From Cryptomeria japonica (taxonomy: Eukaryota > Streptophyta > Pinopsida > Cupressales > Cupressaceae), in the NCBI RefSeq assembly GCF_030272615.1, contig NC_081414.1:236100233-236164232 (forward strand): 64,000 bases of DNA. Direction: 5' to 3'. A program made the translations under genes and the position numbers. This document shows positions 21,078 to 33,500 of the stretch, piece after piece. Below the pieces are notes generated by a model. The model was not told where the DNA came from and made no database searches. It saw only the letters and a program-made list of their open reading frames with translations. The number at the start of each line of letters is the position of its first letter. Positions within the stretch are counted from its first letter, which is position 1.

Positions 21078-21127
21078 CTTTAGATCTTTGCCTCAAGTGC
21101 CTTTAAACTTTTCTTTCGGAGTCCAAA

Positions 21128-21139
21128 GCTCTGATACCA
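21128..21139 (-). other. PBS of element K (initiator tRNA-Met type)
   Basis: Sense strand TGGTATCAGAGC, the standard plant copia PBS complementary to initiator tRNA-Met, two bases from the LTR end at 21142. Confidence 0.9.
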
Positions 21140-21141
21140 AT

Positions 21142-22118
21142 TGATAGTTCTAATACTAAATATGATTAGTACAGATGCCAAACTAATAATATGAGAGGGG
21201 GGGGTGAATCATTCAAACTTAATCTTCAATAAAACAACAGATTCAACCTCGGTAATCTTATCAAAAAAATAGTAATGCATGCAGACCCATAAATAGATAA
21301 GATCACAAACATATAACACCAGATTTAATGTGGAAACCCAAATAGGGAAAAACCACTGTGGGATTTCGGACCCACTAAGAAATATACTCTTCTAGAGTAT
21401 GCTCAGTTAAAGGCAAATCCTGTTAAAGATTACAAACACATTGCTAGATGTGACCCAGTTAAGGGATTTCCCTCAGATCTGTTAGGATCTTCACTTTGTT
21501 AGAAGTGACCTTGTTAAACGATTTCAAACACTCAATAAGAATGTCACCTTGCTAGAGGATTTTACAAATAAGACTGTTAAGTCCACTCGATTAAGAGATT
21601 TTCTGCTACTTCACAAAATAACAGTAATAAAAATATGTCTGCAACTTCACATCTAAAAATGCTGAAGCAGATTCTTATTTGCTCAATACAATCAATTCAT
21701 AGGACTTATCTTGTCCCTGTGCTGGGCTCAATACTCTATTATCAAAATAGATCTTCAAGCTTCTATGCTCCGTAATCACTATGTAGCATCCCTGAGCATA
21801 CACTTGCCCGCATACATTGTTTATCAACAGTTTCCTATTTATAAACAATCTTCCAATTGCTTAATCTCCTTGATCACATTTCCCACGATCAATCATAGCC
21901 ATCAAATCTTCAATCTTGTCCAGGTTCAATGTATCCTTTGATCTGAAAATGTTTTACCCCACCGTGGAACTTGCATTTTCACCTTGGAACTTGTGTTAGG
22001 GTATTGCGGTTCAATCTGAGCTGTAGATCTTCCTGTTGATCTTTCTTTACCATAGATTCTTTAACAATCTTCATACATGACTTACCAATCATTTAATCAA
22101 CTCCAGCTCATAAGCTTC
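21142..22118 (-). repeat. 5' LTR of K, PBS-proximal part
   Basis: The sense 3' end carries GATTCACCCCCCCCTCTC, the same ending motif as the LTRs of F and J. A TATA-like TATAAATAG lies at 21843 to 21835. E1b interrupts the LTR at 22118 after TSD gcttc. Confidence 0.75.
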
Positions 22119-23413
22119 TGTAAAGCGGAAAAATCGAACCCTAGGTGTTCTCCCCCACTCCAATGAGAAAGGGGGTCACTAGGATTGATGGTTTTCACTT
22201 AGGAGGGACTTTACATTCAAAAGAGGGGTTGAAACCCACAAGATCCAATCCAACACAATGCAAGACTGAACTCTAAATGAGTTTCAAGGGTTGAGACATC
22301 AAGGATACCCTCTTTTGTAAAGAATGTAGATAGAAAGATTGAACTAAGAATGCATGTAAAGTAAGAAAGATTCACTTATAAACAGAGATAGGGATACGGG
22401 ATGAAGCTGCGGACCTGGAATTAGCAATAAAATGTTGAGATGATGCTGTTCTGTAAATTCGAGCAAAAGTTGACGGGACGATGGCGCCCGGCGTGCACAC
22501 GGTCCTCCGAAAAATCCGTGAAACGAAGGGGGATCTGTTCGTCTCTGCACAAGGATTCCAGATCTTCAATTACAACCGTGTACCTGCAACCTACACACAG
22601 AAAAGAGGGGACGATTGGGGGGTTAGGGATTAGGGTTTTGCCTTTAGGTCAAACCCCAGTTTTGGAATTAACCAAGAAATGAGAATGCTGTAAATGTAAA
22701 TGTTTGTAATGTAAACAAGTACTGATACCTTGTTGTAAGAATGTTTGTATTCTTACATGCGAAGGTGTAATGAATGTTGTATTTTGTATGTTGTAAGTGA
22801 TCTCCTCTTCAATGGTTGAATCCTTGTCTTAAATGCAACACTTAGCCTTGAATGGAGACTTAGAATGCTCAATTGCTTGAAGGAATGCTTGAATGCTTGA
22901 ATGTTTGAATGTTTGAATATCACTTCTGCCTTTTGCTTGCATATATTTTTCCCCTTCTTTCTTGCCTCCTCAAATGGGAGGGGGAATGTAGTTTATATAC
23001 TTGTCAATTAGGGCTGATAGACTGATTTTTCTGACCTTAGGCCGACCAGGAAACATTATTTCCCGAATTGCAAACATAAAGACCCGATGCCCAAAAGAGA
23101 CCGGGCCCAAAATAGGGCCAGGGACCAGGGCGCTGGGTGCCATGGTCCTGAGGGACTAGGGCACTGGGCGCCATGGTCCTGAAGGACCAGGGCACTGGGC
23201 GCCATGGTCCTGAAGGACCAGGGCACTGGGTGCCATGGTCCCACCTCCCGGGACAGCAGGGTGCAAGGAGGGATCAGGCCACGGTGCAGAAATATGCAGT
23301 TTTTGGTGTCGTAAATAGGTTTTGGGGTCTCCATTTAGGTTCAACGTTGTGCCGCCATCGTGAAGACCCAAATGCGGTTGAAATTGCAAGTGTCACAATT
23401 TTAGGATGCTACA
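22119..23413 (-). repeat. 3' LTR of E1b
   Basis: 1295 bp. It carries four copies of an ~31-bp GC-rich unit (..ccagggcactgggcgccatggtcctga..) at about 23117-23240, against three in the other LTR. Apart from this the two LTRs differ by scattered, mostly transition changes. Confidence 0.95.
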
Positions 23414-24177
23414 TTTAGCCCCCACTTTAGCGGGAGTATAAGCGTACGCCCATACTTCCGGTAAAGTACAAGGAAACAACATTGAAAAACTTTCACCACA
23501 TCAAGGAGGCAAGATACACCAAGCCCCCAGTGGACTAAGGATCTTACGACTTCGATTGACAAAGTAAAAGGGAAGATCACAAGGGAGAACCATGACTGTC
23601 AGTAGTAAGGTTCCCTCACTATGAGTCATGCAAGAAAGATATCAAAAATTTTCAAGGCAAAGCTAAATTTGTCAAGAAATTTTCAAGTATCTTGAAGAGA
23701 TATGAACGGGGTGTATGCCCCCCTATGTTAAAGCGATCGTACACGCCTCATCGGGGGTGATTTCTTTAAGGTAGTGATACATATAGGAAATGAGAAGGGA
23801 AAGGAGCACGTTATCACAAGGATTTAGCCCCCAAGTGAGAGATAAGCCCAAGGATAATAGACACAAAACACAAAGCACGAGGTGACTTTGCTTTCCTTGG
23901 GGTCAGTATGTTGTATGATAATTCATGTATATCATATGTATGTATGCATAATTGTTCTTCATTCCCCAATCAAGGAAGGTCACCTAGAAGAAGGGAACAC
24001 ATGTGTCTTTTGAATCAACATGAGAGAGACCAAAAGAGATCTCAATGCTTTGCATCATCCTCAAGTAGACAACACTAAGGACAATGAATAGAAGAATGAG
24101 AATAACACATAGAAGAAGTAACAAAAAAAAAAAAAAAAAAATCAAGAGAGGAGGAGAGAGTTTTCTATGCTAATGAA
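23414..24177 (-). other. PPT and 3' untranslated region of E1b
   Basis: PPT at 23433 to 23414, identical to that of E2. The rest is non-coding and well conserved with E1c 44502-45248. A run of about 20 A at 24122-24141 (poly-T in sense) is specific to E1b. Confidence 0.8.
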
Positions 24178-27100
24178 CTAGTCTAGCACGTCATCTACCC
24201 CCCAATCTTGCTGATCAATATTTCGGGAAGGTAGGGAACACGCTAGAGGAGGAACATCCAACATAGCAGATGGAGCTATCACAAGAACCAAACAAGGGCT
24301 ATGTTCATGTTCCAAGCCACGTTGTTCTTGTCTAGGAGCTAGGATAAGTGCTTTAGAAAATTCGTTAGATAAATGGTTATCGACATCAACATAGTCATAT
24401 TCACTATCAGAATGAAAAGAAGTAACATTTTCATCATGAATAACATTTTCATCTATATCATCATCAAGATTTATAAAAATAGGATCTTTAATTCGCACAG
24501 GATCAAGACCATCATGCATCTTATGTTTAGGAGATTTTGGCTCAATTTCTGGTTGAGGAAAAAATGGAATAATACTAGCTGAAGGTGTTTTTGGGGATTG
24601 CAAAGCTTGAGAAGCAGCTGCCTAAGCTCTAAGACGATGCTTTCATTGGCGTTCACGTGCAGAATGATTTCGTCTAGTCTTAGTAGGAAGTTAAGAAGAT
24701 TGAGGAGGAGGAATGTTCTCATCCTTATCACTTGGGTGTTTAGGTTGTGGTCTCTTAGGTTGGACAATAGGAGAAGAGGAAGGTCTCTTCTCTCTATAAG
24801 AAGAAGGAGGAGGAACTGCTCTATATAAAGGAAGAATATTTGGTTTAGGAAGGAGACCAAGTCCATCATGACGAGGAGGTATAGGTCTGCTTTTAGAAAG
24901 TTTATTAGGCATAGACATAGTCACATCCATAAGGATGGGTTGGGAATCTCCTTGAGGAAAGACATTAGTTTTATCTTTCAAAGGAAGAACTTCCTTCTCA
25001 AGAATGATAGGAATATCAAGTTTGGGTGTTCTAGGTTCACTTAGAGATAAGATCATATCTTTTTTCCACTTTTGATAAGATTTGAAAAGATGATCACTTC
25101 GCGGTGGAAGAGATTGGAATTGTTTAGGCCAAAAATAATCAATAGGAACGCTAGAAGTTCTTTCAGCTGGTTTAAAGAGACTATGATTGACAGTAACAAC
25201 TTCACCATTATGGGGAAATTTCAAACACTTGTGAATTTGAGAAGCAATAGCTTTCATGGAAGATAGCCAAGGATAGCCTAGCTTCACACGAAATTGTTCG
25301 GACGATGGAATAATAGAAAAGCTCACATCAAGGGATTTGTTAAGGACCTCAATAGGTAATGTAATAGAACCAATTGCAGGAGAAGAAAACGCATCAAATA
25401 ATTTCACAACCACATTTGTTTTGTCATAGATCACTTGATTCAATTGCAAAGTAAAAAGAAATTCTTCAGTAATGACATTAACCATGCAAGAAGGATCAAT
25501 AAGCACTCCACGGCAAGGTGTATTCTTGACTTTTGCAACTATATATAAAGGACCATCAGGTGCCCTGATAGTTTCACTAGAATCAAAGGTGATGGAAGGT
25601 TCTTTAGGGATTTTCTGCTGTTCCACAAAGTTAATCACATTCGGAGTCATAGACACAAGATCATCAGGTGAGATAGAGGAATCATTAGTATCAATCACAT
25701 TAGAGGTATGAGAAGGTAATGGATCAGTAAAAATCTTAAGATTTTGGTTAGGAGGAGCTACAGATGTGTTGCCTTTATCATTCACACCAGAAACAGAGAT
25801 AGTATTATTATCAATCAAATCTTGAATTTTACCCTTTAAAGCAAAACATTTTTCAGTATCATGCCCAGGTTGACGATGAAATTGACAAAAAGATTTGTTA
25901 TCAAAATAGGGTGAATTAATCTTTGCAGGATCTATTTGCCTTATAGGAGGAAGAGTAAGCCCATTTTGTTCCAATAACTTATTCATAATACTATGCAATG
26001 ATTCATTCAAAGGAGTAAACTTTCTTTCTTTCTTGAAAAACTTAGAAATAGGAGGCACACCTGATGCTGCATTCACATTGTTGTTGATGATGTTTTCATT
26101 AAATTTAATGGACTCTCTATTCGGTTTAAACTTCCCAAATGGTTGTTGACTACTATCACCCTTATCACTCGGAGCCATAGGATTTGCTTGTTCCATTTGA
26201 CTCACAATCAGTTGATAATTGTGAAGAGTTACACACAACTATTGGAAAGAAGTAAACTCAGAAAATAGAAGTTTTTCTCTAATATCTTTTTGTAAATTAG
26301 AAATAAAGATTCTTTGAATATCATTGTCAGGCACTGGAAAAGAAATTTGAGCATACAAATGCTTATATCTACCAAAGAAATTAGTCACTTTTTCTTTAAC
26401 ACCTTGTTTACAATGCATTAAATCAATCAAAGTAACTTTAGGACTTATATTGTTTTGAAATTGTTGAATAAAAGCATTTGCAAGTTGTTGGAAAGAAGTA
26501 ATAGAATAGGAAGGCAACGAGCAATACCATTGTAGAGCCTTGTCTCTTAATGTTCTAGTAAACAGTTTTGCAAGCAACCTTTGGTCATGAGCAAAATCGG
26601 TACATATTGTTTGAAAGGTCTTAACATGTGTTAGAGGATCACCTTTACCATTATAAAGCTCCAATTGTGGGAGTTCAACATGCTTAGGGGGAATAGCTTG
26701 AACAATGTCAAGAGAAAGTGGGCTCACAACATCAAATGTGGGCACACTAAACTTAGATTGATTCATAGAGGCAATTTGTTGCTGAAAAGAAGAGACAGTT
26801 TGTGCAAGATTGTTAATGGTCGCTTCAGTCGAAGAATTCATATTAGACGTGTTAGATTGTGATGGAGGTATTATGTTATTGAAAGAAGGTATTGGTTGAG
26901 AGTAAGGTGGTGGGACACTATGATAGTTAGTCATAGGAGATGATTGGAAAGGAGGAATACCACAAGGAGGAATGGAATGGTTAAATGAATTGCCCCCTTG
27001 CGCCAGGTTCATTTGTGGAGATGTAATAGGGACACTCATTGAAGGAATGAATGAAGAAGTCGGATTGAATGAAGGAAGAGGGTTAATTGAAGAAGAAGGA

Positions 27101-27627
27101 TTGCCCCCATGACTGGTGATCATAGGTGGAATGTCTTGTACTGAAGTAGTCATTATGTTTGATGTAAAAGTAGGTATACTAGCAATAGAAGCCGTCAAAG
27201 GGATAGAATGATCGACTTGAGTAGGAGGTTGTGTATAACCCAAAGTTTCAGCACAACTCTTCATAGGCATCACATTCGAATCCACAATGTGTGCAATACT
27301 ACGCAAAATATCAATTCCATTCTTATCATTTTGAACCATACGTTTTAGACCATCAATTAAGGGAAGAGCTTGACTATCGGGGTATTCTTGAGACATCCAT
27401 TGTCGAAAATCATCAAATTGGTTATCCAATTTCGAAAGTTGTTCTACAGAAACCTCATGGAGAGCTTCTTCATCATTAAGAGGATTAGAGGAATTACCCG
27501 TGTCCTCGTTAAAAATGCCATTCAAATTAGGTTCCATCTCCTCAGTAATTAAACCTTGGAAAGACTTAATTCTAAGGCTTCGTCTAATGGGAATAGTGTA
27601 AGTAGGGCTTATTGTTGTAAAACTCAT
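24178..27627 (-). pseudogene. E1b gag-protease polyprotein, broken by several nonsense codons
   Basis: Starts MSFTTISPTYTIPIRRS at 27627. Order: Pro/Ser-rich N-terminus, Ty3-type gag (LRDKALQWYCSLPSY, SPKVTLIDLMHCKQG), zinc finger CQFHRQPGHDTEKC, retropepsin-like GVLIDPSCMVNVI and KLGYPWLSS, then a Pro-rich, basic and acidic tail. Stops: TAG at 26239-26241 (CAG to TAG), TAA at 24691-24693 (CAA to TAA) and further TGA/TAG codons between 24690 and 24604. The frame then reopens to a natural end at 24178. All changes seen are C-to-T type on the coding strand. Confidence 0.9.
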
Positions 27628-28813
27628 GCACTAAAGAGAGAGAGAAAATTTTGAATCTTAGAGGTAGAAAATTTCAATAAAGTCAGCCAATCTCCTAGAT
27701 TTAAGCTATTGAATACAATCAGGACAATCTCCCGAAATTTCGGAAAAAATGTCCGGGACTGTGGCGAACGGAGTGCACACGGTCCTCGCAACTTTTTTCA
27801 AAATTTTCAGGGATGAAAGTTATGATGATTTTAAAGCTAATCTGAAAAAATTGAGTGATTTTATGATCTGTAGCTAGGCCAAATTAAAGTTGCAATCTCA
27901 AAATTGAACCCTACCAAGATTGTTGAAAAATGCAAAATTTGAATTTTGAAAAAAAAGAGGGAAACTGAAATTTTGAATTTTATGATTTTATAGGGAATAC
28001 TAAAAGCAATGCAAGTTTTAAAATTTAAAAATTGACTCAATTTCACGCAAAATTCAATTTTGAAAGTGGAAATCAAGGTTGTTGCAATTAAACATTTAAT
28101 TTCAAAAGTCACAAAATGCAAAAATTTGAATAAAGCACTGAAATTTCGAATGAATGCCAACACACTTTTCAGATTTAGGATAATAAAAAAAAACACAATT
28201 TTGACATGAATTTCAATTTCAACAATTTTTGAATGATTATAAGCCTTAATCCAAGCAATCACTAGACCAACTTTGACTTTAATTTTGAAAGCGTTAGAAT
28301 TGATGAAATCAGCCAAGATTCTGGATTTTAGCAGAAAAATACAGTAAGATCTAGCTCCCGAAATTTCAAAAAAAATGTCGGGGACAATGGCGCTCGGGGT
28401 GCACACGGTCCTCGCAACTTTTTTCCAAATTTTCAGGGATGAGAGATATTATGATTTTGTTGCGGAATCCAAAGTTACAGCCCATTTGGAGGTGTTTAGA
28501 TCAGTGAAATCATCAGTCAAAGGCTGAATCAAGAGGGTTTTAAAAATTAGGGTTTTGACACTTAACCACTTAATTTTTAAAATTAAAGCACAGATATGAT
28601 TTGACAATTTGCAGTAGGAGGGCAGATCTGAAACAAGCATTAACAATTAAACATTTCACAAGCTCAATTACTAAAAAGAAAATTTAGGGTTTTGTGCAAT
28701 TAACCTCTAAAATTTGCAAAAGATCAAACATGGAAATGTAATAAAGGAAGCAAATTTTTCAGATCTAACCATGAATAATCAGAATTAGGATGTTCACGTC
28801 GGGTTCACCAAAA
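27628..28813 (-). other. E1b leader with PBS and two hairpin modules
   Basis: PBS TGGTGAACCCGACGTG at 28810 to 28795. Hairpin modules at about 28440-28356 and 27815-27731; in the latter GGACTGTG (27756-27763) faces CACGGTCC (27778-27785). The 243-codon leader ORF of E1a and E1c is split here into 28646-28449 and 28406-27861. Confidence 0.75.
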
Positions 28814-30077
28814 TGTAAAGCGGAAAAATCGAACCCTAGGTGTTCTCCCCCACTCCAATGAGAAAGGGGGTCACTAGGATTGATGGTTTTCACTTAGGAG
28901 GGACTTTACATTCAAAAGAGGGGTTGAAACCCACAAGATCCAATCCCACACAATGCAAGACTGAACTCTAAATGAGTTTCAAGGGTTGAGACATCAAGGA
29001 TACCCTCTTTTGTAAAGAATGTAGATAGAAAGATTGAACTAAGAATGCATGTAAAGTAAGAAAGATTCGCTTATAAACAGAGATAGGAATACGGGATGAA
29101 GCTGCGGACCTGGAATTAGCAATAAAATGTCGAGATGATGCTGTTCTGCAAATTCGAGCAAAAGTTGACGGGACGATGGCGCCCGGCGTGCACACGGTCC
29201 TCCGAAAAATCCGTGAAACGAAGGGGGATCTGTTCGTCTCTGCACAAGGATTCCAGATCTTCAATTACAGTCGTGTACCTGCAACCTACACACAGAAAAG
29301 AGGGGACGATTGGGGGGTCAGGGATTAGGGTTTTGCCTTTAGGTCAAACCCCAGTTTTGGAATTAACCAAGAAATGAGAATGCTGTAAATGTAAATGTTT
29401 GTAATGTAAACAAGTACTGATACCTTGTTGTAAGAATGTTTGTATTCTTACATGCAAAGGTGTAATGAATGTTGTATTTTGTATGTTGTAAGTGATCTCC
29501 TCTTCAATGGTTGAATCCTTGTCTTGAATGCAACACTTAGCCTTGAATGGAGACTTAGAATGCTCAATTGCTTGAAGGAATGCTTGAATGCTTGAATGTT
29601 TGAATGTTTGAATATCACTTCTGCCTTTTGCTTGCATATATTTTTCCCCTTCTTTCTTGCCTCCTCAAATGGGAGGGGGAATTTAGTTTATATACTTGTC
29701 AATTAGGGCTGATAGACTGATTTTTCTGACCTTAGGCCGACCAGGAAACATTATTTCCCGAATTGCAAACATAAAGACCCGATGCCCAAAAGAGACCGGG
29801 CCCAAAATAGGGCCAGGGACCAGGGCGCTGGGCGCCATGGTCCTGAGGGACTAGGGCGCTGGGCGCCATGGTCCTAAGGGACCAGGGCGCTAGGCGCCAT
29901 GGTCCCACCTCCCGGGACAGCAGGGTGCAAGGAGGGATCAGGCCACGGTGCAGAAATATGCAGTTTTTGGTGTCGTAAACAGGTTTCGGGGTCTCCATTC
30001 AGGTTCAACGTTGCGCCGCCATCGTGAAGACCCAAATGCGGTCAAAATTGCAAGTGTCACAATTTTAGGATGCTACA
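28814..30077 (-). repeat. 5' LTR of E1b
   Basis: 1264 bp, plus-strand TGTAAAGCGG to GGATGCTACA. Three GGCGCCATGG units lie at 29820-29905. It is followed by TSD gcttc. Confidence 0.95.
29687..29694 (-). promoter_or_regulatory. TATA box of the E1b 5' LTR
   Basis: TATATAAA on the minus strand, conserved in all E1 LTRs (for example near 44152 and 50771). It lies downstream of the GGCGCC repeat in the sense direction. Confidence 0.6.
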
Positions 30078-30082
30078 GCTTC

Positions 30083-30592
30083 CTTCATTAAATAATGCTT
30101 TTATTCATTCAATGCATTCTGTTATTACTCGGTTGCAACTTGGTAAATACTAAACTTCACTCGGTAGACATTCTGCCTTCATTAACCGATAGCGATAACC
30201 TTAGGGTTTACCAACTAGGTTCCTTTGGGTTTACTGACTAGGTTCTTTGCTTGGTAACAAAGTATAGTATTGACCTTACAAACAATAGCATATGTAGGAT
30301 ATCAAAATAATCTAAACATCATGATCTCATCATTGTCTAACTCGGTAATAGTTGCCCATTGATTAACTTATCCCCTTATTCATCATATTCTTTGTGTCTT
30401 TTACCAACATCTTTATACTCATCAAATCATACTTCTTAAGATATGGCAACATCATACTGAATCAGAAAATCAATTTCTTGACATCAATGACAAAATAATA
30501 ATATTAAGATAGTAATCATCCTTAATCAGTTATATCCATAGTCATCAACAACCTTCTCAATATCCTTATTGAAATGCCAACAATCTCTCCCT
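30083..30592 (-). repeat. 5' LTR of K, distal part
   Basis: Continuation of the K LTR after E1b. Sense start is TGTTGGCATTTC at 30592. The sequence just outside (sense ACAGGGAGAGAT) resembles a copia PPT, so this end may instead be an internal/3' LTR junction of a rearranged element. Confidence 0.55.
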
Positions 30593-33500
30593 GTAATTGG
30601 AATGCCAATGATCTCACTTGTCTGTTATAATGCCAACAATATCTTGGACCCAAATCAACACTGAAAACTCGCAACGCCTCCAACAATTACATCTCAATCA
30701 TCCACAACAAACTACAACCTCCAAGAATGCCGCATAACACGAAGGACATCATTGGACCAAGAAAGTCTTCAATACCGCGCACAACGATCAATGCAAACCA
30801 TCAATACTCATAGAACACGATCTATAAATATACACAAGCAATATGAATTGCACCACGACAACTTGAATTACAAGATTATCACCATCTCACCATCAGATCT
30901 CAAGAACATAATCAAAACTGACTGACAAAAAGAAAGATTTACTTGTGGACATCCAAACCATGAACCGATCAAACTAAGGACACACATCAATGTCTCAAAC
31001 ATATCCCATACATCTGCAACTAAAGGTATAGCAATTCTAGAGCAATTTAGAGCACAAACATAATACTAAATAACACGAACAACAATCTCATAATGATCAG
31101 AACATTACACGGACCACCAAAAATTATGCTGAATCAACTAGAGATAAACATCTCCAAACCCATTAAATCGCATCGGCTCATCTGCAAAACACTGACCAAA
31201 CCAACTCATTTAATCTAATTGCAACACTAAAATACATAGAAGAATATGTTGACATCTATGACTATACATCTTCACAATAACATCCAACATATACATCATG
31301 AGATGCATGACCTTACTATCAAAGTTTTACTTGTTTTCATGTCAAAGAAAGATGAAGTCCATTGTATTTTGGGCATTTTGAGATAAAGCAAAGTTATCTT
31401 GCTGCATACTTCATTCTTTCAAGGAGAGAAATAACATCCATGACCATGTTTTTTTACCTCTGTCAAAAATATGGTAGCCTGAAATCAATGCATACATAGT
31501 CATAGTAAAGAAAGTAGCGAGTTCCAGAATCAAGAAGAATGCAGTCCCAGGTCTGAGACTCACATCACACCAAGAACCATTCACAATTTGCATCACATAA
31601 TACTATCCTGAAGGCACAAGGATAAGACAATCATTAATGATTGTTTGAAAGAGGGTTATAATGACAGATAATGTTCAATATTTTCTTATGAAAGCCTCAA
31701 GACTATCAAGGCAATGAAATGCATTGAAAATGTCATCACTAACAATAGTCACTATGGTAGATTGGATCATAATGAAGGTATTGGCAAAGGGTTCCTCAAG
31801 CCAAAAGTCTAAATATAATTATAACATAGAGCATTGGGCCTACTACAAAAATAGAGAAATTGATTATTATCTAATGCAATGAAAACTTGGGAAAACAAAG
31901 CTTCAATACCATGAATACTATAAAGATAGCAGTCAATAATCAAAATCTATGATATTGTAAGTACCATAAGCAGTGGTTGGATCTAAGGATTGATGATAAT
32001 CAATATATCAAAGTCATGACAAGTGTAATAGTAGTCTCTTTGAATTTGACAGATGTGCAATTAGTGTTAAAAGACTCTTAGAACATTGATATTGAAGGAC
32101 TCAAATACAAAGAATAGCCACAAAGGCACCGAAAAAAATAGTGATTTTCAGATTTGGGAGCAACCCCTTATGATAGTGATTTTCAGATTTGAAAGCAACA
32201 TTAAAAGAAGTGATTTTTTATATTTCAAAAGCCCTTATGACAATCCTAAACTTGATGGCTGCAATACACAAAGTTTGAAGCATTTTGGAGCTTAAATTAT
32301 GAGAGTTAGAAAACCATAGTTTAGAGGAGAAACTAAGAAGATGATTTTTATGCCAAATGGAAAAGTTATTTTTATATTTTTATGCCAAATAGAAAAGTCA
32401 TTTCAGATTTTTACGCTAGATATAAAAGTCATTTAAAATTTTTTATTACAAATATAAAATTCATTTTCAGATTTTTATAAAGAAAAGAGATGGGAAGAAC
32501 CATTTTCAGATTGAAGAAGTATAGATCACTGTCATTTGCATCTATAAATGGATGTATGAAAAGAAAATGAAGAGTGGTTGTTGTCATAGTTAAGATATGA
32601 AGACCAAAAATAGAGATGTAAGACAACAATGATTCTCCATTCATCTATCCAAGGTCAAAACACCCTTCCAATCACCAACTACAGGAAGTGCAGAGATAAA
32701 TGCTCAAAAGTTCAGTCATAAATAAAGTTTGCAGGCATAGTCATAAAAGAAAGATTTAGTCCAAATCAAATCATGGACATGTTTATAAGGTAAAGAAGAG
32801 TAGATTTGAAACAAGACAGTCATGTAAGAAAGATGGAAAAGGCACTGAAGATGAAATCGAAACCTTCAATCAATGGTCTAAGCAGTGATAATACTATATG
32901 AAATCTTTTTCTCAGTTTTCAAGATCAAAGGACAGTCATAGCCTATGAAGGCAACAAACAAATAGTCCCATTAATGAGATAAAAGATAGAATATAGTAGC
33001 AAAGGATAATCCATAATTACTATCACAATACCCTAAGAGAAACAACATTTATAAGAGTGAAGGATAAATTATTTGTAGGCCAAAGAAAGGAATTGTAGCA
33101 AAGGCATCAAACCCTTGCATAGAGATAACCCTAGGATAAAAAAAAGATACATAAAGAGCTCAAAAAAGCATTACATAGCATTGTACAGTGTAGGGTACAC
33201 AACCAAGACCTATAGTAGCAACATACAATCCCAACACTTCACAACCACAAGAGCTCTCTAATTAAATCTCTCATTCTATGATATTTGGACAATGATCAAG
33301 CAGTGCTAAAATATTGTCAAAATCGTATAACAGTCATTACGTCAATAATTGGATAGTCATGATTAATGTGAAAGTTAAGGATATTGAAAGTATATCAAAA
33401 TTAGATAGATAAAATATATCATGAGGTGTATCAGGAACAACATCATTCTTCTTCTCATGAAGAAAGTCACATAGATATTCATATAGTAAGGTGCATGGAT

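Larger units (their letters stand above)
22119..30077 (-). mobile_element. Element E1b: complete RT-less gag-protease LTR element
   Basis: 5' LTR 30077 to 28814, PBS 28810 to 28795, leader, decayed polyprotein 27627 to 24178, 3' UTR, PPT 23433 to 23414, 3' LTR 23413 to 22119. Perfect TSD gcttc at 22114-22118 and 30078-30082. Total 7959 bp. No RT, RNase H or integrase anywhere between the LTRs. Confidence 0.95.
19616..30592 (-). mobile_element. Element K: Ty1/copia element, 5' part, hosting E1a and E1b
   Basis: Minus-strand copia with 5' LTR (30592 to 21142, interrupted by E1b), iMet-type PBS at 21139 to 21128 and gag-protease from 21077. E1a cuts it at 19615 in the pre-integrase region. Integrase, RT and RNase H should lie left of the window beyond E1a and A. 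Confidence 0.8.

Noticed and set aside
24122-24141. Poly-A run as the tail of a SINE or LINE
   Set aside because: No TSD or retroposon body; it interrupts the E1b 3' UTR, which is otherwise colinear with E1c, so it is a homopolymer expansion.
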